Shown: positions 46,877-56,341, counted from the stretch's first letter. The stretch: DNA of 64,000 nucleotides from Trichormus sp. NMC-1 (GCF_001858025.1 NZ_LZQD01000001.1:1259583-1323582), one strand, 5' to 3'. Notes: generated by a model from the letters alone, not told the origin. Made by a program: numbers and translations.

Positions 46877-47224
46877 TCACCAAATTACCTCACGTCCTGG
46901 AACATAATCACGGACATTTACCCAAACTTCATCAGGGTTGATTTCTATTTCTTCATCTATTAATTCTTGTCGGAATTGTTCTATAGATTCCGAAAGATTT
47001 GGTTCTTTAGCAATTGGTTTTGCAAGTCCTTCCGCAATTTCTCTTTTAGCACGTTGAGCAGATGCAATCAATTTATTTTGACTTTTCTTAAATGAATTAT
47101 CCCATTTCAGTTCATCTTGCAAATCTGCCAAATATTCTCTCAGATGTTCTGCAACTTGTTCTTGTACATCTTCAGATAAAGATTCCATCATTTTAACTAC
47201 AGTGGTAATTGCTGGAGATGACAT
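46877..47224 (-). CDS. Antitoxin-like protein, apparent fusion of two antitoxin types
   Basis: 115 residues. Part 1 (residues 1-70: SLSEDVQEQVAEHLREYL, LKWDNSFKKSQNKLIASA) is like short antitoxins of cyanobacterial toxin-antitoxin pairs, and shares the WD-x-x-F-x-x-S pattern with the antitoxin at 49698. Part 2 (FRQELIDEEIEINPDEVW, NVRDYVPGREVIW) resembles the C-terminal toxin-binding segment of a different antitoxin family. No toxin gene is next to it. It may be an orphan antitoxin. A long tail and full frame suggest it is still expressed. Confidence 0.6.
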   Translation of the reverse strand: MSSPAITTVVKMMESLSEDVQEQVAEHLREYLADLQDELKWDNSFKKSQNKLIASAQRAKREIAEGLAKPIAKEPNLSESIEQFRQELIDEEIEINPDEVWVNVRDYVPGREVIW

Positions 47225-47284
47225 AATCTAATTTCCTTTTAAACTTTACCAGTTTATTCTACTAAAAATAACTCAATCAAAATA

Positions 47285-47520
47285 ATGAACAATACTAATT
47301 CCAAACAGTCAGATATCACAGATAACGAAATGCTTCCAGAATAAGATTTTACAGGTGGTGTAAGTGGAAAACATTACCAAGCTTATAGTCGAGGATATAC
47401 TGTGAAAATTCATCAAGCTGATGGTACAGAAATTGTATAATATTTAACTCTGGAAAAAGATCATCTTGTAAATCCTTTAATCCTGGACATCCTGATTCTG
47501 ACAAATTTGCCATTTAATGT
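47285..47520 (+). pseudogene. Decayed antitoxin gene (in-frame stops and a frameshift)
   Basis: From ATG 47285 the frame reads DNEMLPE-stop-DFTGGVSGKHYQAYSRGYTV, then KIHQADGTEIV-stop-YLTLEK, and the later HPDSDKF is in another frame. Intact relatives, from memory, read EYDFSGGVRGKHYQAYREG and IVQxFTLE. The first stop is therefore TAT to TAA (47342-47344) and the second CAA to TAA (47438-47440). The region up to 47640 has no recognisable intact toxin. An old toxin-antitoxin locus is inferred. Confidence 0.75.
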
Positions 47521-47735
47521 CGTACAGATGCCATAATTGCTCAATTTGAGCCAATTGGCGGGCAGTTTACCTGGCAGATACACAACAAGAAGAGGTCTAT
47601 TGCTGCATCTGGGATGGTCGGGTATTGTCAATTTAATTAAATCAACCTAACAATGAGGAGAAAATTGCCAAAAAGCTGTTAGTTAATAACTAGTGACTTT
47701 TTGCCAAACAAGATTTTAATTGCAGACTGATTGTG

Positions 47736-49310
47736 ATGAATATAGCTAATTTCCCGTGGCTGACGACGATTATTTTGTTCCCAATAGCCGCGTCACTACT
47801 ACTTCCTATCATCCCAGATAAAGACGGCAAAACAGTGCGCTGGTATTCCCTCATCGTTGGGTTGATAGATTTCGCACTGATTGTTTACGCTTTTTGTACT
47901 GGGTACGATTTCTCCAATCCCGATTTGCAACTGGTGGAGAGTTACCCCTGGGTTCCGCAACTCGGTTTGAATTGGTCAGTAGGGGCAGATGGCTTGTCTA
48001 TGCCCCTAATTCTGTTGACTGGATTCATTACCACCTTGGCGGTTTTAGCAGCTTGGCCAGTCACCTTCAAGCCGAAATTATTTTTCTTCTTGATTCTGGC
48101 AATGTATGGCGGTCAAATCGCTGTGTTCGCTGTCCAGGATATGTTGTTATTTTTCCTGGTGTGGGAATTGGAACTTGTACCGATATACTTCCTGCTGTCG
48201 ATTTGGGGCGGTAAAAAACGCCAATATGCAGCAACTAAGTTTATTTTATACACTGCTGGCGGTTCGCTGTTTATTTTGCTGTCTTCCTTGACAATGGGAT
48301 TTTATGGCGATACAGTGACTTTCGATATGCGATCGCTCGCATTGAAAGATTTTGGACTAAATTTACAACTTTTACTGTACGCTGGCTTCCTCATTGCCTA
48401 CGCTGTGAAGTTGCCCATCATTCCTTTGCATACCTGGCTACCAGATGCCCACGGTGAAGCTACAGCCCCCGTGCATATGTTACTAGCAGGTATTTTGCTG
48501 AAAATGGGTGGTTATGCCTTAATTCGCATGAATGCCCAAATGCTACCTGATGCCCACGCTTATGTTGCACCTGCGTTGGTAATTTTGGGGGTAGTAAATA
48601 TCATCTACGCTGCGTTAACTTCCTTTGCCCAGAGGAACTTAAAACGGAAAATTGCCTACTCTTCAATTTCTCACATGGGCTTTGTTCTTATTGGTATTGC
48701 CTCTTTCACCGATTTGGGTTTGAGTGGGGCAGTTTTACAAATGGTTTCTCACGGCTTAATTGGGGCAAGTTTGTTCTTTTTAGTCGGTGCAACTTACGAC
48801 CGAACACACACCTTAATGTTAGATGAAATGGGTGGTGTCGGTAAAAGAATGCGGAAGATTTTCGCTATGTTTACAACTTGTTCAATGGCATCTTTAGCAT
48901 TGCCGGGAATGAGTGGTTTTGTAGCGGAATTAATGGTATTCGTTGGCTTTGCTACTAGCGATGCTTATAACCCGACATTCAAAGTCATTGTCATTTTCTT
49001 GATGGCAGTTGGTGTGATTTTAACGCCAATTTATCTACTTTCAATGTTGCGAGAAATTTTCTACGGTCAAGAAAACGAAGAGTTAGTTTCTCACCAAGCT
49101 TTGATTGATGCTGAACCCCGTGAAGTCTTTATCATTGCTTGTTTGTTGATTCCCATTATCGGGATTGGTTTTTATCCCAAGTTGCTAACACAAATGTACG
49201 ATGCTACAACTGTACAATTGACTGCAAGATTGCGTGATTCTGTACCAACTTTGACGGCTCAAAAAGAAGTAGAGCAAGTTTCTTTAAGTGCGCCAATAAT
49301 TGGTAATTAA
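47736..49310 (+). CDS. ndhD1: NAD(P)H-quinone oxidoreductase subunit 4 (NdhD1)
   Basis: 524 residues, proton-pumping subunit homologous to NuoM/ND4. Conserved parts: [54 protein letters not shown] and [18 protein letters not shown], with the Glu and Lys of the antiporter core. It works together with NdhF1 in NDH-1L. In other Nostoc genomes from memory ndhD1 directly follows ndhF1; here 3.98 kb of accessory genes lie between. The ATG at 47736 (MNIANFPW) is used. Confidence 0.95.
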   Translation: MNIANFPWLTTIILFPIAASLLLPIIPDKDGKTVRWYSLIVGLIDFALIVYAFCTGYDFSNPDLQLVESYPWVPQLGLNWSVGADGLSMPLILLTGFITTLAVLAAWPVTFKPKLFFFLILAMYGGQIAVFAVQDMLLFFLVWELELVPIYFLLSIWGGKKRQYAATKFILYTAGGSLFILLSSLTMGFYGDTVTFDMRSLALKDFGLNLQLLLYAGFLIAYAVKLPIIPLHTWLPDAHGEATAPVHMLLAGILLKMGGYALIRMNAQMLPDAHAYVAPALVILGVVNIIYAALTSFAQRNLKRKIAYSSISHMGFVLIGIASFTDLGLSGAVLQMVSHGLIGASLFFLVGATYDRTHTLMLDEMGGVGKRMRKIFAMFTTCSMASLALPGMSGFVAELMVFVGFATSDAYNPTFKVIVIFLMAVGVILTPIYLLSMLREIFYGQENEELVSHQALIDAEPREVFIIACLLIPIIGIGFYPKLLTQMYDATTVQLTARLRDSVPTLTAQKEVEQVSLSAPIIGN

Positions 49311-49339
49311 TTCGTAATTACAAATACGAGTTATGATGA

Positions 49340-49366
49340 GGGTGGGTTTGATACCTGCCCTTTTTT
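49340..49366 (+). terminator. Rho-independent terminator after ndhD1
   Basis: GGGTGGGT (49340-49347) pairs with ACCTGCCC (49353-49360), with two G-U pairs in RNA, and is followed by TTTTTT. Confidence 0.78.
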
Positions 49367-49431
49367 CAGCCTTTTTATCTCACGCAAAGGCGCAAAGACG
49401 CAAAGAAGGAAAGTAAGAGTTTTGGCAGGAA

Positions 49432-49701
49432 TTATAACTGAGATAATAGCTTGTCATAATCTGCATGAGTACCAATCCAAAACCAGATGATACCGCTTTC
49501 GTTTCGCACACCTACAGCACGATAATTTTTACTAACACGAGCAGAATAAATAGGTAAGTTGGGATGCACTGACTTAAAACGTAGGCTAGGATGCCAGATA
49601 TCTTCTTTAAACTGTCGATAAGCTGCGCGTGCTTGTTGCTGAACCTGCTGTGGAAGTTCAGCGTATAAGTTGCGAAACTGAGCATTTGTTCTAGATTTCA
49701 C
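49432..49701 (-). CDS. RelE/ParE-type toxin
   Basis: 89 residues: KSRTNAQFRNLYAELPQQVQ at the start, KSVHPNLPIYSARVSKNYRA and IIWFWIGTHADYDKLL at the end. The R-x-S-K-N-Y-R-A strand and the W-I-G-T-H-x-x-Y-D core are typical of the RelE/HigB-like superfamily of ribosome-dependent mRNA interferases. It begins GTG, overlapping the antitoxin stop by four bases (GTGA, 49698-49701), so translation is coupled. Whether it cuts mRNA or inhibits gyrase (ParE) is not decided. Confidence 0.82.
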   Translation of the reverse strand: MKSRTNAQFRNLYAELPQQVQQQARAAYRQFKEDIWHPSLRFKSVHPNLPIYSARVSKNYRAVGVRNESGIIWFWIGTHADYDKLLSQL

Positions 49702-49916
49702 AGGTTTTCTGGATCTAATTCTTGAGTTTTACCTGCTTTATCTTCTGCTAATGCTGCTGCTGCAAGTTGAGCAAGTACATCGTGAGATTTGGCAAATGCT
49801 TTATCCCAAATAACTTCTTCTTCTAGTTCTTCAATAATAAGTAAAGCAATTCTATCTTGTTCAGTTTCAGAAAGTTGCTTTATTTGTGCGATCGCTTGTT
49901 CAAGTAACTGAGTCAT
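49698..49916 (-). CDS. Antitoxin of the RelE/ParE-type pair
   Basis: 72 residues, mostly helical: MTQLLEQAIAQIKQLSETEQDRIA and EVIWDKAFAKSHDVLAQLA, with the Asp/Glu-rich end KTQELDPENL. This is a common form of short cyanobacterial antitoxin, where the C-terminal part wraps around the toxin. The upstream position and overlapping stop/start mark it as the first gene of a toxin-antitoxin operon, presumably autoregulated. It shares the W-D-x-x-F-x-x-S pattern with the orphan antitoxin at 46877. Confidence 0.82.
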   Translation of the reverse strand: MTQLLEQAIAQIKQLSETEQDRIALLIIEELEEEVIWDKAFAKSHDVLAQLAAAALAEDKAGKTQELDPENL

Positions 49917-50162
49917 TGCTGTAAAGCTGCTGTGAATAAGGCTTGTTAACTATTGTACTGTCGTTTTTTGGTGCATTAGCTAAAGCTTATCGGAGATATC
50001 GCTTTTTTGTTTCGCGCAAAGTCGCAAAGGAGCAAATAATTAGAAAATAAGGGTTTTAGTAAGTGATATCTGTCGTAAATTAAGAATATCGCTTTTTTTC
50101 AGTTTACCGATATGCGATCGCTAGATTAAACCAGTCGTTCAGCTAATAGCGGTTTTAAAATT
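49917..50162. repeat. Spacer with CGCAAAG-type repeat
   Basis: A 246-base spacer with TTTCGCGCAAAGTCGCAAAGG near 50010-50035, a copy of the dispersed repeat listed at 43790. No gene seen. Confidence 0.5.
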
Positions 50163-50768
50163 CTAATTGTTTCCACTAGCCTCGTTTGGCTGGACAGGGT
50201 TATTAATTTCAGAGGTAGTTGGAGGACTGGGATTAGGAGGAGGTGTTTGTGGTTCTTTGGGAGGTTGTGGACGCAACTTCTCAAGTCCATTCCAACTTTT
50301 TTCGCCTACATGTATGTGATACTGTTTATTAAGTTGTCTTTCTAGATTCATACTTACTTTTTTCTCATTGAGGTTAATTTTTGCTGAACTAATTCCAATT
50401 ATAACCACCAATATCATACCAAATATAAAACTAATTTCCGCAATCTTATCTAGAAATTCTAAACCCTTATCTTGAGTTTCAGATTCAACAAGCATTTTTT
50501 CAATGTGTGAAGCATTTCTATCTAGAATGCAAATAACAGCGATTACTGTAATCAAAAAGAATAAAAGGGCAAAACCGAAGAGTGCCATTTGCCATAAATT
50601 TGAAACTCCAACCGTCCTTAGTAAAGTAACCAGTAATCCAATAGCAGTAGATGATAATCCCAACAGTTGTTTATCACGTTCAATTCTAGTGTTAAGCCAA
50701 GCACTAATCATAGCACTGTAGAATGCCCTATCTTTTGCTTCGTATTCTTCTTTATTTAAACTCTCCAT
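50163..50768 (-). CDS. Hypothetical membrane protein, three helices, proline-rich tail
   Basis: 201 residues. A charged N-terminus (KEEYEAKDRAFYSAMISAWL) precedes helices at about 38-58, 60-82 and 112-132. The chain ends in a Pro-rich tail (PKEPQTPPPNPSPPTT). The layout (short cytosolic helix, two adjacent membrane helices, coiled stretch with ESETQDKGL, third helix) resembles SLATT-like small membrane proteins in general shape, but no sequence motif supports that. Function unknown. It is a single gene with an adjacent MITE upstream. Confidence 0.7.
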   Translation of the reverse strand: MESLNKEEYEAKDRAFYSAMISAWLNTRIERDKQLLGLSSTAIGLLVTLLRTVGVSNLWQMALFGFALLFFLITVIAVICILDRNASHIEKMLVESETQDKGLEFLDKIAEISFIFGMILVVIIGISSAKINLNEKKVSMNLERQLNKQYHIHVGEKSWNGLEKLRPQPPKEPQTPPPNPSPPTTSEINNPVQPNEASGNN

Positions 50769-50794
50769 AAAATCGAGTAAAACAGTTTAACTGC

Positions 50795-50893
50795 ACAATA
50801 AACATCTCCGGTAAAGATTGTAGAGACGTTCCATGGAACGTCTCTACAAGGGTTTCAAGTCATGCATATTTGATTTTCGGAGATGTCTATTGT
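50795..50893. mobile_element. MITE (~100 bp), copy 2, with 16-bp near-perfect inverted ends
   Basis: Left end ACAATAAACATCTCCG (50795-50810) and right end CGGAGATGTCTATTGT (50878-50893) are inverted complements with one mismatch. The centre is a perfect palindrome of 26 bases (50821-50846) around CCATGG. It continues CTACAAGGGTTTC and CATGCATATTTGATTTTC as in copy 1 at 29963-30063. No coding capacity. Confidence 0.85.
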
Positions 50894-50944
50894 ATAAATA
50901 CTAAGATTTAGACATTTATAATTGTATAGATAAAAGTAATAAGG

Positions 50945-51217
50945 TTATCCAGTTTGTTTAGTTAGCTCTAAACAAACCATAACTTTATGTCCTATGTGAG
51001 AATTCTCGATCTTCCACATGATATGCTCTACTATTTTAACTTGGAATGTCTCATCTTTTTTAAGTTCTGTATACCAGCAATTTAGAAGTTGATGATTGAA
51101 ATAGTCACCTACTGAAAAATTTTGGAATGGGGAATGGCTAGAGAATGCAAGCGATACATCATTGACAAAAGAGTTTTCGTAAATTTCCAGATGGTATTGA
51201 ATTGGTAAAAAATCCAT
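50945..51217 (-). CDS. Hypothetical protein, 90 residues
   Basis: An ATG-started frame (51217) encoding MDFLPIQYHLEIYENSFVND. The product is soluble, with several aromatic residues (NHQLLNCWYTELKKDETF, VEHIMWKIENSHIG). No motif, membrane helix or close analogue is recognised. Amino-acid composition is balanced, unlike random frames, and no repeat overlaps it, so I judge it more likely real than not. It lies between the MITE at 50795 and the LapA-domain gene. Confidence 0.5.
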   Translation of the reverse strand: MDFLPIQYHLEIYENSFVNDVSLAFSSHSPFQNFSVGDYFNHQLLNCWYTELKKDETFQVKIVEHIMWKIENSHIGHKVMVCLELTKQTG

Positions 51218-51352
51218 AGACTATTATTTTTAGTATGTAGTAAATATACAATTTAATACATAAATACTAAATTTCGCAATAGCCTTTTTGCAAAACTTCT
51301 CATTTTTACGTTTCTCTCTTTGCCCCTTTGCGCCTTTGCGCGAAACACAATC

Positions 51353-51622
51353 CTAAAAATCCTCATCATCAATAAAAAACTCCGCCTCCTCATCAACCCT
51401 AGATTTCGACGCACCCAACCCCCAAAAAGGCTGTAAAACCGCCACACCAATTAAACCCACAGCCACACAAAAAGCCAACACCAAACCAAAAGGAATTTGA
51501 ATTGATTGAAACACCAAAAACCGTAAAGATACAGGCGTAGCATTCTGCACCGAAATCAGTGCGATCGCAATTACCCAAACAGCTATAACTATAGATATTA
51601 ATAAATTCACAAAATTTTTCAT
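51353..51622 (-). CDS. LapA-domain (DUF1049) membrane protein
   Basis: 89 residues with two hydrophobic helices (about 5-25 NLLISIVIAVWVIAIALISV, and 45-68). The segment VQNATPVSLRFLVFQSIQI is the LapA/DUF1049 signature. The acidic tail (DEEAEFFIDDEDF) faces the cytosol. In E. coli LapA is involved in lipopolysaccharide assembly; in cyanobacteria the role is undefined. It follows the phosphoglucomutase-type gene after 156 bases filled with GTCAGGA heptamers. Confidence 0.85.
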   Translation of the reverse strand: MKNFVNLLISIVIAVWVIAIALISVQNATPVSLRFLVFQSIQIPFGLVLAFCVAVGLIGVAVLQPFWGLGASKSRVDEEAEFFIDDEDF

Positions 51623-51778
51623 AATTTTATATATAAAAAAGGAGTCAGGAGTCAGGAGTCAGAAGTTCAATAATATATTTCTAGTCGGTTTTAACCGACT
51701 TTTGCTTTTAGACAGGGAATTTATTCCCTGGCTATCTATTATTCTGTCACCTGTCCCCTGTCACCTGTCCCCTATTAC

Positions 51779-53206
51779 CTATCCTAACTTAGCAATTTCA
51801 CTCTCCATAAATTGAGCAATCTGACTAAGTTTTTCCGGTGAGTTAGTTTCCATATACACCCTCACCAAAGGTTCTGTACCAGAAGGACGCAGCAACACCC
51901 AGCTACCCTCTTCTAAATACAATTTAATCCCATCCTTCCGTCCGACTTCCTTCACCTTAATTCCCGCCACTACTGAAGGCGGATTTTTGGTGTAAGAATC
52001 AATCACAGCATTTTTGTGAGACTCGGTAAGGTGTAAATCCAAGCGATTGTTATACAGCGGACCATCAGCTTCTGCGATCGCTTCCTGAACCAATTGACTC
52101 AGAGGCTTACCCTCATAAGCAATAGCCTCAGCCACCAGCATATCGGCGAGAACGCCATCCTTTTCAGGAATATGACCAATGATACTCAAACCGCCCGATT
52201 CTTCTCCACCAATCAAAACAGCGGTTTCCCGCATCTTCTCACCGATGTATTTAAAGCCCACAGCAGTTTCATAAATTTGCAGACCATATTTAGCCGCAAA
52301 ATTATCTAACAAGTGCGTAGTTGCCACCGTCCGCACAATTGCGCCGCTTTTACCCTTGTTTTTTATCAAATGCCGTGCTAGAACTAACAGCACTGTATTG
52401 GGAGTGAGGACATTACCTTGTTCATCGACAATACCAAAGCGATCGCTATCGCCATCTGTCGCTAGACCTAAATCCGCCTTATCAGCGCGGACAGCATCCA
52501 CCAATTCAACTAATTGTTCCCCTTTCGGTTCTGGCATCCCGCCACCAAAAAGTACATCCCGCCAATCGTGGAAACTTTCTAACTGGCAACCGCATTGTTG
52601 CAAAACTTCATCTAAATAACCGCGAGAAGTAGAATAAAGGGCATCATACTTGACCTTTAAATTCGCGCTTTTGATTCTTTCTACATCCAGTAAAGTGTAG
52701 ATAAAATTCAAATAATCAGGCTTCGGATCAAAAGTAGAAATTGTACCTGATGGATTACTTCCGGGCAACTCATCAGATGCACTCTCTATATTTGCCACAA
52801 TAGTATCAGTAATTTCTGGAGTGGCAGGCCCCGCATAATCGGGGATATATTTAATCCCACAATAAGGTGCAGGATTATGACTAGCAGTAAACATCAAAGC
52901 CCCTGCGGAATTCAAATGACGGGCGTTGTAGGCAATTACCGGAGTCGGACAATCCCGATCAGTAATTTTCACATTCCACCCTAAATCAGCCAGAACTGCG
53001 GCAGATGTTCGGGCAAACTCATCAGCTAAAAACCTTGTATCGTAGGCGATTAAAACTGGTCTGTCTTTACTGTAGGCAGTTTCCAGGTAACTAGCTATTG
53101 CCCTGGTTACTTTCCGCACATTGGGAAAAGTAAAATCATCAGCAATAATGCCGCGCCAACCATCAGTACCAAATTTTATCTTGCTGGAATTGCTACTGTT
53201 GCTCAT
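51779..53206 (-). CDS. Phosphoglucomutase/phosphomannomutase family protein
   Basis: 475 residues of the alpha-D-phosphohexomutase superfamily: KIKFGTDGWRGIIADDF at the start, catalytic phosphoserine loop MFTASHNPAPYCGIK (S of T-A-S-H-N), metal loop LATDGDSDRFGIVDE (D-G-D-x-D-R), sugar loop GGEESGGLS, and phosphate-binding loop RPSGTEPLVRVY. All four loops are present, so it should be active. It interconverts hexose 1- and 6-phosphates, feeding glycogen or surface sugars. Glucose or mannose preference is not decidable; GGEESGGL points slightly to glucose. ATG 53206. Confidence 0.95.
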   Translation of the reverse strand: MSNSSNSSKIKFGTDGWRGIIADDFTFPNVRKVTRAIASYLETAYSKDRPVLIAYDTRFLADEFARTSAAVLADLGWNVKITDRDCPTPVIAYNARHLNSAGALMFTASHNPAPYCGIKYIPDYAGPATPEITDTIVANIESASDELPGSNPSGTISTFDPKPDYLNFIYTLLDVERIKSANLKVKYDALYSTSRGYLDEVLQQCGCQLESFHDWRDVLFGGGMPEPKGEQLVELVDAVRADKADLGLATDGDSDRFGIVDEQGNVLTPNTVLLVLARHLIKNKGKSGAIVRTVATTHLLDNFAAKYGLQIYETAVGFKYIGEKMRETAVLIGGEESGGLSIIGHIPEKDGVLADMLVAEAIAYEGKPLSQLVQEAIAEADGPLYNNRLDLHLTESHKNAVIDSYTKNPPSVVAGIKVKEVGRKDGIKLYLEEGSWVLLRPSGTEPLVRVYMETNSPEKLSQIAQFMESEIAKLG

Positions 53207-53311
53207 TTTGCCACTTTCTCCCCTGCATCATCTTTACTATTAGGAAGCATCCCGCAAAGCGTGTGTAGCCGCAAGTATCCCAATCGTATTTTCTCTCACT
53301 CTCCCTGAGCA

Positions 53312-54166
53312 ATGTCAACCCCCGATAGACCTTTTGCCAGTTATCACCTTTGGTCTTTAGTTGCCCCAGCGACAGGGCAAGAACGTTGGCATTGCCAAAT
53401 GAGGCGTGGATTTATTAAAGCGCGGCAACACGAACCACAGGTAAAAGCTTTGTTAGCCCAAGCCACACCACCCCAACGAATTGGTATACTAGCCCAAAAA
53501 GGTGTTTATGAGTTTCATCATCATCGACATTTGTTAACTCAGTCTGATGGTGTAGAAAAAGTTGCCCAGTTACTGAAATTAAGCAATTTCACTTTTCAAG
53601 TCAAGCAAAGAGTACTACAAATCTTACAAAAATATCAAAAATCACCCTTGCTGTTGGGTAAAAGAATTATCCAATTAACCCCAGGTGATGAAGGATTTCC
53701 TAAACCAATTGTCATTGAACAGGAAAACTATTGTTTTCGCTTATATGCAGCTATGGATTGTGTGTTTATCGAGTCTGATAGCACCTTACATATTTTAGAT
53801 TTTAAAACTGGTAAATCGGCTTTTGATAAACGACAAGCATTAGTTTATTTACTCGCAGCACGTTATCTTTATCCCGGAAAAACGGCTGTAGCCTCATTTT
53901 ATAATTTGGAAGTTTGCCAAAAATCTGATTTAATTACTATTAATAATAATGAATTAGCATCGATTGAATCAGAGTTAGCTAATATAGCCCACCAACATCA
54001 ACTAGATTTACAAAAATATCAAGCCGGCAGCAGTAATTTTAGTAAAATATTTCCACCCAATCCCGGTAATCACTGCCGATTTTGTCCATTTAACTCAATT
54101 TGCGAATTTTCTGATTTTAAGCCTGCAAAATTACAGGCAATGCCAATTACTAAAAATCGCAGTTAA
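53312..54166 (+). CDS. PD-(D/E)XK nuclease with C-terminal Fe-S cysteines
   Basis: 284 residues. YRLYAAMDCVFIESDS and LHILDFKTGKSAF give the motif D...D-x-K (LDFKTGK) of the Cas4/RecB-type core. CRFCPFNSICEF at about 262-273 supplies three cysteines of an Fe-S cluster; a fourth may come from CQMRRGF near residue 29. It resembles the nuclease at 13549 in layout, but not closely in sequence. No CRISPR or recombination partner is adjacent. Divergent from the phosphoglucomutase gene. Substrate probably DNA ends. Confidence 0.82.
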   Translation: MSTPDRPFASYHLWSLVAPATGQERWHCQMRRGFIKARQHEPQVKALLAQATPPQRIGILAQKGVYEFHHHRHLLTQSDGVEKVAQLLKLSNFTFQVKQRVLQILQKYQKSPLLLGKRIIQLTPGDEGFPKPIVIEQENYCFRLYAAMDCVFIESDSTLHILDFKTGKSAFDKRQALVYLLAARYLYPGKTAVASFYNLEVCQKSDLITINNNELASIESELANIAHQHQLDLQKYQAGSSNFSKIFPPNPGNHCRFCPFNSICEFSDFKPAKLQAMPITKNRS

Positions 54167-54339
54167 TTAGGGTTTGCTGTATCCCTTACGGGAGCCGTTA
54201 GGCATATAAAACTAAAACCTTTACCAGTTAAGGCTTTTAAAGCTATTCAAAGTGATAATAGTGCAAGGAATAAGCCTTGATCATATCAAAACTAATGCAC
54301 CTGATCGGGTTCTGGATTATTCTAACTTCTTTTCTTACC

Positions 54340-54416
<77 letters not shown>

Positions 54417-54442
54417 CTATTGAACCCGTTAATCGCTGAAAA

Positions 54443-55804
54443 TTAACAGAATTGCTTAAAAAATGATAAATCAATATTACCAAAATGAATACTCATGGCA
54501 ATATTCAATTGTTCTAAAGTTCCCACAAACCAACCAATACCATCGTTAGTAGCAGATTCATAGTGGTTAAACAAAATTGCAAATCTTTTTTCTAAATATG
54601 GTTTGACTTTACGACAAATAAGTACCACTTTTAGCAGCAACCCAATGGTGGGTAACGTACCTTGATTACTGACCAAATCTAAGAAGATCGAATGTTGCGG
54701 ATCTGTTTGGCTGTTGACAACTAAAAAGTTGAGTAAGTGACTGCAAGTTCTGACTATTAAAAAATCTGTGAGATTTTGATCATCAGCTTGCGGTAATGTA
54801 TTTTGTAAATGGGAGTATAAGCGCCGATTAAATTGACGTTTACCATATTGTCCATCCACAGATGATATTAGATATTCATATAAATCATCTTTAAAACTAT
54901 GGAATTTGGCAGTTTGACTGCTATGGTTTAAAAATTTTTGCGCTTTTTCTTGATAAGTGCAGTCACCTTCAGCATTACCAATGAATTGCTTTAAGGTGCT
55001 ATAAAGCTCCCGATCACTCAACAATGTAGGATTATTAATGGGGCGTAAAATCCGATTTACCTGAGATGGCGAAGTTTTTGTAATGATATTAACCTGACGT
55101 ACTTTATAAGTTACATATTGTGACAAATCAATTTCAAATTTTTTCTGCACCTGCTTCTGAAAATGTATGATTGTTTCTTTTTGTTCCAAAGTAGCGTCTT
55201 CGCTAATTAAACAATGTTCATACAAGTAGGGATAGCGACGAATCAAAGTCATTAAGGGCTGACTATTTTTGTGACTATCCCATTTAGGGGTTTGATTAAC
55301 TATTTGCGTAAAGCGACGTAAAATTACATATTGGTCACTTTCTGAAAAAATCTGTACTAGTTCACGCAAGCGCCTAATTTCTCGCAAGCGAAAACTACCT
55401 ACTCCTATCCTATGAGATCGAGATTCAAACAATTCGATCAGTTCCGCAATAGCGCCATGCGACTGCGGTTGCATATACCAACGATTAATTAAAATGTGGC
55501 AACAACGGTTGAGGAAAAATTTAAAATCTTCTGTTGCTGTTTTAGAGCCTGTAATTTTGTCTAAAATGGAGATAATTTCTGGCTCAGGATAATTCGCACG
55601 TTCAATAAATAGACAGCGAAAGCGCTCAATCATTTGGCTGGGAGATTCCATTTGCACCAAATGAAGTAAATGTTGATATACTAACTGTTCTTCTTGATAA
55701 CTGTCATGATAGTTGTGAAGGTACTCCAGTCTACCACCTGGCATTTTTGCTGAAGGTGTTTGCTCCACAGTTGTTTCAGATTCAGAACTAATCCAATTGT
55801 TCAC
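54443..55804 (-). CDS. Large hypothetical protein, likely conserved in cyanobacteria
   Basis: 453 residues, almost entirely predicted alpha-helical and without membrane segments. Typical pieces are YQHLLHLVQMESPSQMIERF, FFLNRCCHILINRWYMQP, RRLRELVQIFSESDQYVILR and LKVVLICRKVKPYLEKRF. It has no catalytic or nucleotide-binding motif. The R-N-R-C-H-x-L-I-N-R-W segment could be an interaction surface. Length and regular helix pattern suggest a scaffold or regulator. I do not recognise a named gene. A 287-base spacer upstream (55805-56091) is AT-rich with no gene. Confidence 0.75.
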   Translation of the reverse strand: MNNWISSESETTVEQTPSAKMPGGRLEYLHNYHDSYQEEQLVYQHLLHLVQMESPSQMIERFRCLFIERANYPEPEIISILDKITGSKTATEDFKFFLNRCCHILINRWYMQPQSHGAIAELIELFESRSHRIGVGSFRLREIRRLRELVQIFSESDQYVILRRFTQIVNQTPKWDSHKNSQPLMTLIRRYPYLYEHCLISEDATLEQKETIIHFQKQVQKKFEIDLSQYVTYKVRQVNIITKTSPSQVNRILRPINNPTLLSDRELYSTLKQFIGNAEGDCTYQEKAQKFLNHSSQTAKFHSFKDDLYEYLISSVDGQYGKRQFNRRLYSHLQNTLPQADDQNLTDFLIVRTCSHLLNFLVVNSQTDPQHSIFLDLVSNQGTLPTIGLLLKVVLICRKVKPYLEKRFAILFNHYESATNDGIGWFVGTLEQLNIAMSIHFGNIDLSFFKQFC

Positions 55805-56318
55805 CTGTTCTTACCGTTTACAAACGTCCTTAAGTTAGTTTTCATACTTTGAACTTTCCTTGTCAACCGTATAAAACCGGAATTCAAAATGATCAAAATA
55901 CTTTCTTCTCAATATTTTTAGGGAAGAATCTTATATGAATATCTTACAGTAGATTCCGGAATATTACTTAGTAGTAAAATAAAGTGAACATAAATCTTAC
56001 GCTTCTGAGCGTAAAGTTTTGATTAAGACAGGTAGAGAAATTGGGGCAAAGGGGGACTGTGGGGTAAATTCAAAAATGCTTTTACCTAATCCGATCCAAA
56101 AAAGCTAACTAATGCTAACAATAGCCTGCTTTTTCTTCCTGCTTCTTCAGTTCGACAGGCTCACTGACCACTGCTCTCACTGATCTCCTAGAAGTGTCGG
56201 CACTATCTAGTCCACAGGCTCACCTGTCTGACGAACAGGCAGGCACGGTCAATCTGACCGCTTCTTGTTTCAAGTTAATCGCAGCATTTAAATCTCTGTC
56301 ACTCTCAAAGCCGCATTT

Positions 56319-56341
56319 AATGGCTTACGCCACGCTGCGCG
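56319..56341. repeat. Small dispersed repeat inserted in tnpB (23 bp, frameshifting)
   Basis: Plus-strand AATGGCTTACGCCACGCTGC plus GCG. Similar words (ACGCCACGCT..CGCGAAC) occur at 22329-22346, which marks it as a mobile small repeat. Its length is not a multiple of three. Confidence 0.8.

Noticed and set aside
50163-50768. Membrane effector of an anti-phage signalling system
   Set aside because: Only the number of helices fits; no sensor or nucleotide cyclase gene is nearby and no motif supports it.
51253-51450. A 65-codon minus-strand frame
   Set aside because: It overlaps the LapA-domain gene in another frame and a CGCAAAGG repeat.
53130-53311. Conserved RNA between the phosphoglucomutase and nuclease genes
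   Set aside because: Short divergent promoter region; no hairpin with a T-run.
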